Counted from the first letter of the stretch, positions 6,734-15,528 are shown. The stretch: DNA of 64,000 nt from an uncultured Collinsella sp. (GCA_958415625.1 CATYZI010000008.1:9667-73666); one strand, 5' to 3'. Translations and numbers: made by a program. The notes: a model not told the origin generated them from the letters alone.

Positions 6734-8053
6734 CTATTCCTCCTCGAGTGTGACCTTGCCGCCCAGCAGGCGGTAGTGGTCGAAGAAATCGGGATAGGAC
6801 TTGTTGACGGCCTCGGCGCCGTGGATTACGACCTCGCCGGTGGCGCGGCTCGCGGCGATAGCGGCCATCATGGCGATGCGATGGTCGTTGTGCGAATCGA
6901 CCTCGCCGCCGGTGAAGGCATCGACACCCTTGATGATGAGGTCGTCGCCAGCAATGCGCACCTGCGCGCCCAGCGCGGTGAGCTCGCGGGTGGTGGTGAC
7001 CAGGCGGTCGGATTCCTTGATGCGCAGACGGGCGCAATCGCGGATAAAGGTGCGGCCCTGCGCCAGCGAGGCTACGGCCGAGATGACGGGCACCAGGTCG
7101 GGAATGTCGTGGGCGCTCATCTCAAAGCCGGCGAGCTTGTCGGACTGCACGGTGGCGGCGTTGGTAGAGCGCACGATGCGGGCGCCAAAGCGCGAAAGCG
7201 CGGCGAGCACGTTGCGGTCGCCCTGTGCGGAGCTCAGGGATACACCCTCGACGGTGATGGGGTCGGTGCCGATGGCGCCGGCACACAGCCAAAAGGCAGC
7301 GTTGGACCAGTCACCCTCGACGGCTACGCTGCCGGGCGTGCGGTACGAGCCGCTGCTCACGCGGAAGTTCGTGACCTCGGGCTGGCCGTCCTTGGCCGGA
7401 ATACGCTCGACGTTGACCTCGACGCCAAAGGCCTTCATGGCCTGGATCGTCAGGTTGATGTAGGGACGGCTCTCAATGAGGCCGGTTACCTGCACGCAGG
7501 AGGGCTGGGCCAGCAGCGGGGCTGCCAGCAGCAGGCCGGAGATATACTGCGAGCTCACGTTGCCCGGAAGCACAAAGGTGCCCGGGCGCATGCGTCCGCT
7601 CGTCTTGAGCGGAAAACCTCCCAGACCCTGTAGGTCGCAGCCGGCGGCGATGATCTCGTCCGAGAGCGGGGAGAGCGGGCGGGCGCCCAAGCGCCCCTGA
7701 CCCACAAAAGTTGCTTCTGCACCCAGCGCGCAGGCGACAGGCAGCATAAAGCGGAGCGTGGAGCCGCTTTCACCGCAGTCAAGCGTGCCGCCGGCAAGGG
7801 CCTTGAGCAGGCCAAACTCAACACTCTTCATGGTGGGGTGGACCTGGAAGCCGTCCTCGACGGTCTCGATGCGAGCACCCAGTGCCGTAAGGCAGCGCAC
7901 CGTAGCCTCGATGTCGGCGCAGGTGGTGTTGCAGGTGACGTGTGTCTCGCCGTTGGCGAGCGCGGCGCAGATGATCAGGCGATGCGCCATCGACTTGGAC
8001 GCGATGGCGGGAACGGTGCCCTTGAGCGGGGACGGGGTGATGCGGGCTAGCAT
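6734..8053 (-). CDS. aroA: 3-phosphoshikimate 1-carboxyvinyltransferase (EPSP synthase)
   Basis: Transfers enolpyruvyl from PEP to shikimate-3-phosphate. The protein has 439 residues. The N-terminus PSPLKGTVPAIASKSMAHR has the lysine and serine of the S3P site. LDCGESGSTLRFMLP is the PEP-binding signature (family LxxGNSGTxxR), here with E-S in place of N-S. The C-terminal motif DNHDRMAM appears as DSHNDHRIAMM. ATG 8053 overlaps the end of aroB by 7 bases, which decided the start. An upstream in-frame extension lies wholly inside aroB and has no family sequence. Confidence 0.95.
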   Translation of the reverse strand: MLARITPSPLKGTVPAIASKSMAHRLIICAALANGETHVTCNTTCADIEATVRCLTALGARIETVEDGFQVHPTMKSVEFGLLKALAGGTLDCGESGSTLRFMLPVACALGAEATFVGQGRLGARPLSPLSDEIIAAGCDLQGLGGFPLKTSGRMRPGTFVLPGNVSSQYISGLLLAAPLLAQPSCVQVTGLIESRPYINLTIQAMKAFGVEVNVERIPAKDGQPEVTNFRVSSGSYRTPGSVAVEGDWSNAAFWLCAGAIGTDPITVEGVSLSSAQGDRNVLAALSRFGARIVRSTNAATVQSDKLAGFEMSAHDIPDLVPVISAVASLAQGRTFIRDCARLRIKESDRLVTTTRELTALGAQVRIAGDDLIIKGVDAFTGGEVDSHNDHRIAMMAAIAASRATGEVVIHGAEAVNKSYPDFFDHYRLLGGKVTLEEE

Positions 8054-9153
8054 GCGGATGCGTCTCCCTTCTGGCCGAGGCCCTCGGCAATCAAATCGTG
8101 GAAGGTGGAAAGCGGCGTGCGGTCGATGCTGCAACGGCCAATGTCGTGCGGAATCACTAGATCGATGGTGTCGCCCGCGCGTTTTTTGTCGTGGAGCGCT
8201 TCGGCAAAGACGGCATCGGCGGAAAGCTCGCAGCGGGTCTTGAGGCCGTGGCGCGCGCAGAGCTCCTCAATACGATCGGGCAGCTCGGCATCGCAGATGC
8301 CATGCAGGGCCGCGGCACGCGTGATGATGCCCATGCCGATCGACACGCAGTTGCCGTGGCCGAGCTCAAAGTGCTCGCAGGCCTCGACGGCGTGCCCGGC
8401 GCTGTGGCCAAAGTTGAGGAGCTTGCGCTGATTGGTTTCGCGCTCGTCGGCAACGACCACGGCGCGCTTGATGTCGATATTGCGGGCGATGATGAGCGCC
8501 ACACGGGCCACGTCGCGGTTCAGCAGCTCAAGCGTGAGCGGGGTCTTCTCCAGCTCGGCGAAGAGCTCCGGGTCGGCGATCACGGCGTGCTTGACGACCT
8601 CGCCGCAGCCGTCAGCGAACTGCTCGGGCGTGAGGGTCGCCAGGCATCCCACGTCGGCGATAACCACGCTTGGCTGCCAAAAGGCGCCGGCCAAGTTCTT
8701 GCCGGCAGCCAGGTCGATGGCCGTCTTGCCGCCGACCGATGAATCCACCATGGCGAGCAGGCTTGTGGGAATCTGCACAAACTTGCAGCCGCGCATGTAG
8801 GTGGCGGCCACAAAGCCCGCCACGTCGCCCACGACACCGCCGCCGAGCGCCACGATCACGTCGGAGCGCGAAAGCTCGTGCTTGGCCACAAACTCCAAAA
8901 TGGCGACGTAGGTCTCGGCACGCTTATGGGCCTCGCCGGCCTCGAAGGTGCAGATGCTCACCTCGTAGCCTGCGGATTCGAGGCTCTGCCTAACGGGCAT
9001 CTGGTAGAGGGGGCCTACGTTGGTGTCCGTCACGATGACGGCGCGGGTGCCGCCGGCGGTGGCGCGTACGAGCGGACCTGCCTGCTCCAGCAAAAACGTG
9101 CCCACATGCACCTGGTAGGGGCGTGCGGTGTCGATATCGATGGTAATCGCCAT
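8047..9153 (-). CDS. aroB: 3-dehydroquinate synthase
   Basis: NAD- and metal-dependent cyclisation of DAHP to 3-dehydroquinate, the second shikimate step. The protein has 368 residues. Visible motifs are the NAD-binding GGGVVGDVAGFVAATYMRG, the PTSLLAMVDSSVGGKTAID substrate loop, and metal-ligand regions around GEVVKHA, LNFGHSAGHAVE and a late GHGNCVSIGM. The Shine-Dalgarno AAAGGA precedes the ATG. It lies 36 bases after tyrA and overlaps aroA by 7 bases. Confidence 0.96.
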   Translation of the reverse strand: MAITIDIDTARPYQVHVGTFLLEQAGPLVRATAGGTRAVIVTDTNVGPLYQMPVRQSLESAGYEVSICTFEAGEAHKRAETYVAILEFVAKHELSRSDVIVALGGGVVGDVAGFVAATYMRGCKFVQIPTSLLAMVDSSVGGKTAIDLAAGKNLAGAFWQPSVVIADVGCLATLTPEQFADGCGEVVKHAVIADPELFAELEKTPLTLELLNRDVARVALIIARNIDIKRAVVVADERETNQRKLLNFGHSAGHAVEACEHFELGHGNCVSIGMGIITRAAALHGICDAELPDRIEELCARHGLKTRCELSADAVFAEALHDKKRAGDTIDLVIPHDIGRCSIDRTPLSTFHDLIAEGLGQKGDASAC

Positions 9154-9189
9154 AAGCTTCGGTCCTTTCGACCTGGCGTGATAGGTGGT

Positions 9190-10104
9190 CTAGTGGGAGG
9201 CCTCGTCGTCGAGCGCGCGCTTAATGCGGTCGCCCTCGGCAAGGAGATTCTCCAGATAGCGCTGGTCGCGGTCCTTAAGGGCGCGGCTGTAGGCGCCGAG
9301 CGATTCGATCAGATGGTCGATCTCGAAGGCGAGCGCATCGGCGTCATCGATCATGAGCTCGGACCACATCTGCGGATTGAGGTGCGCCACGCGGGTAAGG
9401 TCGCGGTAGCTGCCGGCCGAAAAGCCGTGGTGGACCTGAGCGGTCGGGCTCTTAACATAGGCGTTGGAGACGACGTGCGCGAGCTGGCTCGTAAAGGCGA
9501 TGACGCGGTCGTGCTCGGCGGCGCTCGTTACGCTGAACTTGCCAAAGCCCAGGGGGCGTACCATCTCGCGCACCTGGCCCAAAAGCTCCAGCTTAAGTGC
9601 GTCGTCCACCGCGGGCGGAACGAGCACGAGCGGTGCGCCTTGGAACAGGTCGGCGCGGGAATGTGCGTAGCCCGAGAACTGAGTGCCCGCCATGGGGTGC
9701 GCGCCCACAAAGTAAAAACCGTGCTCGCGGGCAAGCTCAAAGGCGCGCTCGCACACAATACCCTTGACGCCCACCGTGTCGATCACCACAGGGCCCATGA
9801 TGGCCTCGGTATCGGTGGCGTCGGCGAGTGCCTGGGCATGTGCCTCGAGCCACTCGATGCAGGCCTCGGGGTAGCATGCCAGGACGATGATGTCGCATTC
9901 GCCGAGTGTCTTGTCGTTGAGCTCGCCGGCGACGGTGCCCATGCTGGCGGCCGTCATGACGTCGTCATCGGGGTCCCAGGCCAGCACGCGAACGCCCGCC
10001 TGCGCATAGCCGCGGGCAAAGCTGCCGCCGATGAGGCCCAGGCCGACGATGCCGGCGCACTTGGGGCCGCCCTGGTTAACGCGTGCGTTTCTTACCGTAC
10101 CCAT
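9190..10104 (-). CDS. tyrA: Prephenate dehydrogenase
   Basis: Oxidative decarboxylation of prephenate for tyrosine synthesis. The protein has 304 residues with an N-terminal Rossmann motif GIVGLGLIGGSFARGY and the prephenate-binding region around GAHPMAGTQFSGYAHS (the catalytic histidine lies in the GAHPMAG stretch). The C-terminal half is the all-helical dimerisation domain. No ACT domain is present, so any feedback inhibition by tyrosine would act through the catalytic domain. Whether prephenate or arogenate is preferred cannot be told. AGGAG lies 6 bases before the ATG, and the aroF stop is 3 bases upstream. Confidence 0.94.
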   Translation of the reverse strand: MGTVRNARVNQGGPKCAGIVGLGLIGGSFARGYAQAGVRVLAWDPDDDVMTAASMGTVAGELNDKTLGECDIIVLACYPEACIEWLEAHAQALADATDTEAIMGPVVIDTVGVKGIVCERAFELAREHGFYFVGAHPMAGTQFSGYAHSRADLFQGAPLVLVPPAVDDALKLELLGQVREMVRPLGFGKFSVTSAAEHDRVIAFTSQLAHVVSNAYVKSPTAQVHHGFSAGSYRDLTRVAHLNPQMWSELMIDDADALAFEIDHLIESLGAYSRALKDRDQRYLENLLAEGDRIKRALDDEASH

Positions 10105-10107
10105 GGG

Positions 10108-11133
10108 CTACTCCTGAACGGTTTCTTGACAGACAACCTCGCGGATGGCGCGGATGCGGCGCATGGTGTCGTCGAACTGGTCGGGGGTGAGGGCCTGAGC
10201 GCCGTCGGACCAAGCATGGCTCGGGTCGTCGTGGACCTCGATCTCCAGACCGTTGGCGCCGCAGGCAGTCGCGGCGAGCGCCATGGGCTCGACATAGCGG
10301 GTGTAACCGGTGGCATGGCTGGGGTCGGCGACGACGGGCAGGTGCGACAGGTGGTGCAGCACCGGCACGGCGTTGAGGTCGAAGGTGTTGCGAGTATGGG
10401 TCTCGAAGGTGCGGATGCCGCGCTCGCACAGGATGACGTTGTCGTTGCCCTCGCTCATGATGTACTCGGCGGCCATGAGCAGCTCATCGATCGTGCCGGA
10501 CATGCCGCGCTTAAGCAAGATTGGAGTCTTGGTCTTGCCGACCTCTTTGAGCAGGGGGAAGTTCTGGGCGTTGCGGGCGCCGATCTGCATGACGTCGATC
10601 TTCTTGTCCAGGAAGACCTGCACGTCGCGTGGGTCCATGATCTCGGTGACGATCGGCATGTCGAGCTCGGCAGACGCCTCGCACAGCAGGTCCAGACCGG
10701 CGGGGCCCATGCCCTGGTAGGCGTACGGGGAAGTGCGGGGCTTGTAGGCACCGCCGCGCAGCATCGTGGCACCGGCGGCCTTCACGCGGCGGGCGATGCG
10801 GATGAGGTTCTCGCCCTCGACGGAGCACGGGCCGGCGATGACCTGGAACTGATCGCCGCCGATCTTGACGCCGTGGCCGCAGTCGATGACGGAGTCCTCG
10901 GGGTGGAACTTGCGGTTGGCGCGCTTGAACGGCTCGGAGACGCGCTGCACGCGCTCGACGACGTCCATGGACTCGAGCAGGAACGGGTCGATTTTGGTCG
11001 TATCGCCCACCAGGCCGATGATCGTCTCGTTCTCGCCGCGCGAGACGTCGGTCTTCAGGCCCTTTTTCTCAATCCAGCTGACGATATGGCTGACGGCCTC
11101 GTCGCTGGCGCTCTGCTTTAGAATTGCAATCAT
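10108..11133 (-). CDS. aroF: 3-deoxy-7-phosphoheptulonate synthase (type I-beta, DAHP synthase)
   Basis: Condenses PEP and erythrose-4-phosphate to DAHP, the committing step of the aromatic pathway. The 341-residue protein starts at MIAILKQSASDEAVSHIV, an N-terminal ferredoxin-like regulatory domain (about 70 residues) typical of Thermotoga-type DAHP synthases and the usual site of Phe/Tyr feedback. The catalytic barrel has VIAGPCSVE, LRGGAYKPRTSPYAYQG, QIGARNAQNFPLL, LLKRGMSGTIDE and PVVADPSHATG. ATG 11133 has GAGAGG upstream and fits the domain start; an in-frame upstream start lies inside the leader hairpin. First gene of the eight-enzyme operon, it is preceded by a terminator-like leader. 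Confidence 0.96.
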   Translation of the reverse strand: MIAILKQSASDEAVSHIVSWIEKKGLKTDVSRGENETIIGLVGDTTKIDPFLLESMDVVERVQRVSEPFKRANRKFHPEDSVIDCGHGVKIGGDQFQVIAGPCSVEGENLIRIARRVKAAGATMLRGGAYKPRTSPYAYQGMGPAGLDLLCEASAELDMPIVTEIMDPRDVQVFLDKKIDVMQIGARNAQNFPLLKEVGKTKTPILLKRGMSGTIDELLMAAEYIMSEGNDNVILCERGIRTFETHTRNTFDLNAVPVLHHLSHLPVVADPSHATGYTRYVEPMALAATACGANGLEIEVHDDPSHAWSDGAQALTPDQFDDTMRRIRAIREVVCQETVQE

Positions 11134-11143
11134 GGTGCGCCTC

Positions 11144-11206
11144 TCATCTCGGTGGATAACCCTTGCAAAAACGGCCCGCATCGCGAGCCGTGTATATATG
11201 GTGCAT
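11144..11206 (-). CDS. Possible 20-codon leader peptide of the aro operon
   Basis: A short frame starting ATG 11206 encodes MHHIYTARDAGRFCKGYPPR and stops at TGA 10 bases before the aroF start. It contains two Tyr codons and one Phe codon, and codons 6-12 form the terminator-like hairpin. It has no Shine-Dalgarno, but a TATAAA box (11212-11217) lies 5 bases before the ATG, which would make a leaderless transcript. This is speculative: a frame of this length could occur by chance. Confidence 0.25.
   Translation of the reverse strand: MHHIYTARDAGRFCKGYPPR
11166..11191 (-). terminator. Terminator-like hairpin in the aroF leader (candidate attenuator)
   Basis: On the minus strand ACGGCTCGC pairs with GCGGGCCGT (9 bp, one wobble) around a GAT loop and is followed by TTTT. 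It lies about 35 bases before the aroF ATG. The only upstream neighbour is a divergent tRNA, so any transcript reaching it must be the aro operon's own leader. That arrangement is typical of transcription attenuation. Confidence 0.6.
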
Positions 11207-11296
11207 GAGAGTTTATACTATCTGGTTCGCTTTTGCCTTCTAAAGTGAGCCGTTGCGCCGCGTCTTCCTCGGAATTGCAAAGCTTTTTCTTTTATT

Positions 11297-11326
11297 TTGA
11301 TAGCCCGTGGTGCACTTGGGTATAAT
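11297..11326 (+). promoter_or_regulatory. Promoter of tRNA-Arg(CCG)
   Basis: TTGATA (11297-11302), an 18-base spacer, then a perfect TATAAT (11321-11326). The tRNA begins 11 bases downstream. Confidence 0.75.
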
Positions 11327-11337
11327 GCCAAACGTTG

Positions 11338-11414
11338 GCCCTATTAGCTCAGGGGATTAGAGCGTCTGCCTCCGGAGCAGAAGGCCGTTGGTTCGAATCC
11401 AACATGGGGCACCA
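11338..11414 (+). tRNA. tRNA-Arg (anticodon CCG)
   Basis: A 77-base cloverleaf with encoded CCA. Acceptor GCCCTAT (11338-11344) pairs with ATGGGGC (one G-T wobble). Anticodon stem TCTGC/GCAGA encloses loop CTCCGGA with CCG at 11372-11374. The T arm contains GGTTCGAATCC. It reads CGG. Confidence 0.96.
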
Positions 11415-11425
11415 TCGAACGTAAG

Positions 11426-11459
11426 ACCGTCCGAACCTCGCATGGTCCGGGCGGTTTTT
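11426..11459 (+). terminator. Intrinsic terminator of tRNA-Arg(CCG)
   Basis: ACCGTCCGAACC pairs with GGTCCGGGCGGT over 12 bp with two wobbles and a 6-base loop, followed by TTTTT. Confidence 0.88.
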
Positions 11460-11490
11460 CTTATACCGACGCGACGTGATGGGACGTGGT

Positions 11491-14214
11491 ATGGCAGCAA
11501 CGGATATCGAGCGCGGACTCTCGACCGCCGAGGTTGAGGAGCGCATCGCCGCCGGTAAGATCAACCGCAACATGGAGCTCAAGACCAAGTCGGTCAAAGA
11601 GCTCATCATCGAGAACCTCTGCACGTTGTTCAATTTGATCAACGTGATCTTGGCGTTCCTGGTCATTTTGACCGGTTCGTTTAAGAATCTGACGTTCCTG
11701 TTCGTGGTGTTCCTCAATACCGCTATTGGCGTCATTCAGTCCATGCGTTCCAAGAAGATGGTCGATAAGCTCACGCTGCTGACCTCTAAGAAGGCCATCG
11801 CGGTGCGCGACGGTGCCGAGGTGGAGCTCGACTTGGACCAGATCGTGCTCGACGACATCATCCGCCTGGGGCGCGGCGACCAGATTCCCGCTGACGCCGT
11901 GGTGGTTTCCGGCGAGGCGCTCGTGAACGAGAGCCTGCTGACGGGCGAGAGCGACCTTATTAAGAAGCAGCCCGGTTCCGAGCTCATGAGCGGCAGCTTT
12001 ATCGACTCGGGCCTGCTGCGCGCCCGCGTGATCCATGTCGGCGCCGACAACTACGTGGCCAAAATTAATAACGAGGCCAAGTACGTCAAAAAGGTCAATT
12101 CCGAGATCATGAACGCGCTGAACGCCATCGTGCGCTTTGCGAGCATCATCATGATCCCGCTCGGTTTGGCGTTGTTTGCCTCGAGCGTGAGCGAGCTGTG
12201 GGATGCAGCGGGAACCCCGGGCGATAGCGCGCTTTCGTGGTGCTTCTCCGAGCTGTTGGCTGGTCATGTGCCTTCGTCGGCGCTGCTGTCCACGGTGGGC
12301 GCCCTGCTGGGGATGATCCCGCAAGGCCTGGTGCTGCTGACCTCGTCGGTGCTCGCCATCGCCACGGTGCGCCTGGCCCGCCGCAAGGTGCTGGCGCAGC
12401 AGCTCTACTGCATCGAGACGCTCGCTCGCGTCGATGTACTGTGCCTGGACAAGACGGGCACCATCACGTCGGGCCGCATGGAGGTCGAGGGCACCTACCC
12501 GCTGCCTGTTGAGGGTGTTGGCTTTGGCGTGGACTCGGACGAGGCGGCTGTTCCCGTCGATACCACAGTGCTCGATTTTGCGCTGGCTAACGTGGCACGT
12601 GCGACTTCGGCCGATGCCAACGAGACCTGCCAGGCGCTGCTCAACTATTACGCCGATCGCCCGGTCGAGGTGTCTGAGCCGCTGTCGGTCATTCCGTTCT
12701 CGTCGTCTAAAAAATGGAGTGGCGCTTCGTTTGCGCAGGGCTCCTATGTGATGGGCGCCGCGCAGTTTGTGCTTTCGGAGCGTGTGTTTTCGCAGGTCGA
12801 GAACCGTGTCGCCGAGCTTGCCGATACCTGCCGCGTGCTCGTGGTGGCGCGCGTGGACGGCTTTACACCCGATGGCGATATGGTGGGCGAGGCCGAGCCC
12901 GTGGGCTTTGTGACCATCCGCGACGAGATTCGTACCTCGGCGGCCGAGACCATCGGCTACTTTAACGAGCAGGGTGTGACCCTCAACGTGATCAGTGGCG
13001 ACGACCCGCGTACGGTGTCGTCGATCGCGCGCGTGGTGGGCGTGCCGGGGGCGGACGCTTATGTGGACGCCACGACGCTCGATACGCCTGCCAAGCTCGA
13101 TGCCGCAGTGGACCGCTACCATGTCTTTGGTCGTGTGACCCCGCAGCAGAAGCGCGAGCTCGTACAGGCGCTCAAGCGCCGCGAGCACACCGTGGCCATG
13201 ACGGGCGACGGCGTCAACGACGTGCTGGCGCTCAAGGAGGCCGACTGCTCCGTCGCCATGGCGGCCGGCTCCGATGCCGCGCGCAACGTGGCCGAGATCG
13301 TGCTCGTCGACAACGACTTTGCCTCGATGCCCGCCGTGGTGGCCGAGGGCCGTCGCTCCATCAACAACCTGCAGCGTTCGGCCTCGCTGTTCCTGACTAA
13401 GACGCTGTTCTCGATGGGCCTTGCGGCGCTGTGCATCGCGCTGCCGCCGTACCCCTTCGAGCCCATCCAGATGACGCTCATCAACTTCTTCTGCATCGGC
13501 GCGCCGGGCTTTGTGTTGGGCCTGGAGCCCAACAATGCTCGCGTGAAGGGTGCGTTTTTGACCAACGTACTCAAGCGTGCACTGCCGGCGTCGATTGCGG
13601 TCATTTTGGCTGCGGCGCTCGATATCTTTGTGGCGCGCGTGTTTGGCTTTAGCCAGCTCACGCTGTCTACGATGTGCCTGCTTACGTCGTGCGCGGCGAG
13701 CGTCAGCCTGATCTGGCGCATCTCGCAGCCGCTCACACCCTTACGTGTGGTGCTCTTTGTGTTTGTAGTCGCCGGCATCCTGGTGGGCGTTATCGGATTC
13801 CCGGAGCTGCTTTCTATTGCCAACCTGTCGATGGGCCAGATGGTTATCTTGGCTGTCATCGTGGTCTTTACCTGCTCGGTGTTCTTTAAGCTCGCCACGA
13901 TGATGGATTCGCTCAAGCCGCGTCGTCGTCATGCCGCAACTGGTTTTGGCCGCGGTGTGCGCGTCCGCCTGGGCCGCGGTGGCGGCAAGGTGAGCTCGAC
14001 GGGCTCGACGGCCGAACGTTTTGCCAAGCGCGTTGCCGCCGACATGGCGCAGCGCCGCGAAGATCGCACCGCTCGCGAGGCCGAGGCCCGCGCACTCGAG
14101 GGCGTGGCCCAGGCCCAGCCCAAGAAAAAGAAGAGTACCGGAGCCAAGCGCTCTCGCGTGACCAAGTCCGCCCAAGGCATCAAAGTCTCGATGCCAAGCA
14201 AAAAGAAGAAGTAG
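11491..14214 (+). CDS. P-type cation-transporting ATPase (HAD-IC type, CtpE-like)
   Basis: A 907-residue membrane pump. Motifs in order are the actuator TGES (from residue 151), the membrane proline motif in GMIPQGLVLLTSSVLA, the phosphorylation site DKTGT (D320) and the hinge TGDGVNDVLAL (about 570-580). The DKTGT context (LYCIETLARVDVLCLDKTG) resembles mycobacterial CtpE, a putative Ca2+ exporter, more than heavy-metal P1B pumps, and no N-terminal metal-binding domain is present. Ion specificity is therefore only a guess. After the last helix comes an unusual basic tail of about 100 residues, ending in KKKK. ATG 11491 has a weak GGGA 6 bases upstream; GTG 11476 and ATG 11479 are alternatives. 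It is monocistronic by appearance. Confidence 0.9.
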   Translation: MAATDIERGLSTAEVEERIAAGKINRNMELKTKSVKELIIENLCTLFNLINVILAFLVILTGSFKNLTFLFVVFLNTAIGVIQSMRSKKMVDKLTLLTSKKAIAVRDGAEVELDLDQIVLDDIIRLGRGDQIPADAVVVSGEALVNESLLTGESDLIKKQPGSELMSGSFIDSGLLRARVIHVGADNYVAKINNEAKYVKKVNSEIMNALNAIVRFASIIMIPLGLALFASSVSELWDAAGTPGDSALSWCFSELLAGHVPSSALLSTVGALLGMIPQGLVLLTSSVLAIATVRLARRKVLAQQLYCIETLARVDVLCLDKTGTITSGRMEVEGTYPLPVEGVGFGVDSDEAAVPVDTTVLDFALANVARATSADANETCQALLNYYADRPVEVSEPLSVIPFSSSKKWSGASFAQGSYVMGAAQFVLSERVFSQVENRVAELADTCRVLVVARVDGFTPDGDMVGEAEPVGFVTIRDEIRTSAAETIGYFNEQGVTLNVISGDDPRTVSSIARVVGVPGADAYVDATTLDTPAKLDAAVDRYHVFGRVTPQQKRELVQALKRREHTVAMTGDGVNDVLALKEADCSVAMAAGSDAARNVAEIVLVDNDFASMPAVVAEGRRSINNLQRSASLFLTKTLFSMGLAALCIALPPYPFEPIQMTLINFFCIGAPGFVLGLEPNNARVKGAFLTNVLKRALPASIAVILAAALDIFVARVFGFSQLTLSTMCLLTSCAASVSLIWRISQPLTPLRVVLFVFVVAGILVGVIGFPELLSIANLSMGQMVILAVIVVFTCSVFFKLATMMDSLKPRRRHAATGFGRGVRVRLGRGGGKVSSTGSTAERFAKRVAADMAQRREDRTAREAEARALEGVAQAQPKKKKSTGAKRSRVTKSAQGIKVSMPSKKKK

Positions 14215-14317
14215 CTACGCGCCCTGGCGATGTTGAATTGGTGCCTTGTTCCTGTGGGGCCGTGGCGATGTTATGCTCTAACCTCGATTGTTTGAATTGC
14301 TTCGAAAAGAGGATGCC

Positions 14318-15460
14318 GTGATCTGCCCGCATTGCCTTAAGACTATCGAGGACGGCGCCTCGTTCTGCCCCTACTGCAACGCCTATGTGGGTCCGGGCGA
14401 TGGCCCCGAGCACACCGAGTTCGTGTTCTGTGAGGGCTGCGGTGCCCGTCTTTCTCCGCATGATCGTACGTGCCCCAAATGCGGACGCCCCGCTCCGGGT
14501 ATCCTCTCCGAGGACGCGGCCGCATCCGACCTGGCAGCGGGCCGCACGGCGGGCTTTCCGCGTCTAACGCAAGAGCAGATCGATACCGAGGTGCCGCATG
14601 CGCCGACCTCTGCCGCTGCGGTGCTTTCGGACGCCGCCGACCCCAATGAGACCTGCGTGCTGCCGGCTTTCGATAAGGATTTCGGTATCCCCAAGGTCGA
14701 AATTCCCACGCCCGTTTCCCTGCATGACGATGCTCAAAAACCCAAGCGCAAGGTGCATCCCGACGAGGACGCCTATCACAAGCACAAGCGTCATATTCCC
14801 AAGCCGCTTATTGTCATCGCGGTCCTTGCCCTTGTGTGCGGTAGTGCCTATTGGTTCGTGACGGCCGATCCCATGGGTGTTATGCCCGGCTTCTACGACC
14901 AGTTTGGCCAGGCCGCGCAGACGACCTTCCCCACGCGCCAAAAGGGCGAGGCGACCGAGGACGATACCAAGCAGGACGATTCTGCCGAGGTGATCCAGGA
15001 AGATACCGTGCTCACCGATGATCAGCTCTATACCAGGCTCGACGGTCTGTATCAGACCATCGTGTCCTACGCTGATGAGGACCAGATCGGCGAGGTCATC
15101 GATTCCTTTAACAACGGCTATCTCCGAACGCCGCTGTCCACCCGTCAGGAGCTGTCGCAGAGTGCCTACGCCCTGCGCGACCAGATCAAAAAGACGCAAG
15201 ATGAGCTTAACAACTTGAAAGTACAGGACGATACGGTCTATGCGGATGACATCGCCCACTTAAAGCAGCTTGCCGAGTGGATGTATGAGCGCGTCGACGT
15301 GATCTGCCAGAGCTGGGATATCTCGCTGGCCATTCCCGATGGCGAGTCGATGAGTTCCCACCAAAGCGAGATCCTGGCGCCCATCGCGCAGGGCGGCAAC
15401 AGCGCGCTGAACCAGTACGATGCCAATGTGGGTTCCTGGAAGCCGCAGCAGCGTTCCTAA
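14318..15460 (+). CDS. Double zinc-ribbon, single-pass membrane protein, function unknown
   Basis: A 380-residue protein. GTG 14318 was chosen because AGAGG lies 5 bases upstream and the protein then starts MICPHC. Two zinc ribbons are visible: C3-x2-C6 with C17-x2-C20, and C38-x2-C41 with C52-x2-C55. A low-complexity acidic linker follows, then a basic patch (HKHKRHIPKP), one transmembrane segment (IVIAVLALVCGSAYWF, about 165-180) and an extracytoplasmic domain of about 200 residues with a predicted helical, charged middle. The layout of cytoplasmic zinc ribbon, single helix and external domain is common in Gram-positive sensors of unknown role. It is followed after 107 bases by a cyclophilin with its own promoter. 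Confidence 0.8.
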   Translation: MICPHCLKTIEDGASFCPYCNAYVGPGDGPEHTEFVFCEGCGARLSPHDRTCPKCGRPAPGILSEDAAASDLAAGRTAGFPRLTQEQIDTEVPHAPTSAAAVLSDAADPNETCVLPAFDKDFGIPKVEIPTPVSLHDDAQKPKRKVHPDEDAYHKHKRHIPKPLIVIAVLALVCGSAYWFVTADPMGVMPGFYDQFGQAAQTTFPTRQKGEATEDDTKQDDSAEVIQEDTVLTDDQLYTRLDGLYQTIVSYADEDQIGEVIDSFNNGYLRTPLSTRQELSQSAYALRDQIKKTQDELNNLKVQDDTVYADDIAHLKQLAEWMYERVDVICQSWDISLAIPDGESMSSHQSEILAPIAQGGNSALNQYDANVGSWKPQQRS

Positions 15461-15498
15461 AATTAGTTCCCCATAGTCGGCATAACCTACGTGCGCAA

Positions 15499-15528
15499 TT
15501 GATGTAAGCCCGTGCTTATTGCTACAAT
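15499..15528 (+). promoter_or_regulatory. Promoter of the cyclophilin-TPR unit
   Basis: TTGATG (15499-15504), an 18-base spacer and TACAAT (15523-15528). The cyclophilin ATG is 40 bases downstream, with GAGGAAGGAA as its RBS. Confidence 0.65.

Noticed and set aside
11134..11337. T-box or other known riboswitch in front of aroF.
   Set aside because: No T-box consensus (AGGGTGGNACCRCG) or other recognised riboswitch core was found. Only a plain terminator hairpin is visible, so the region is described as a candidate attenuator.
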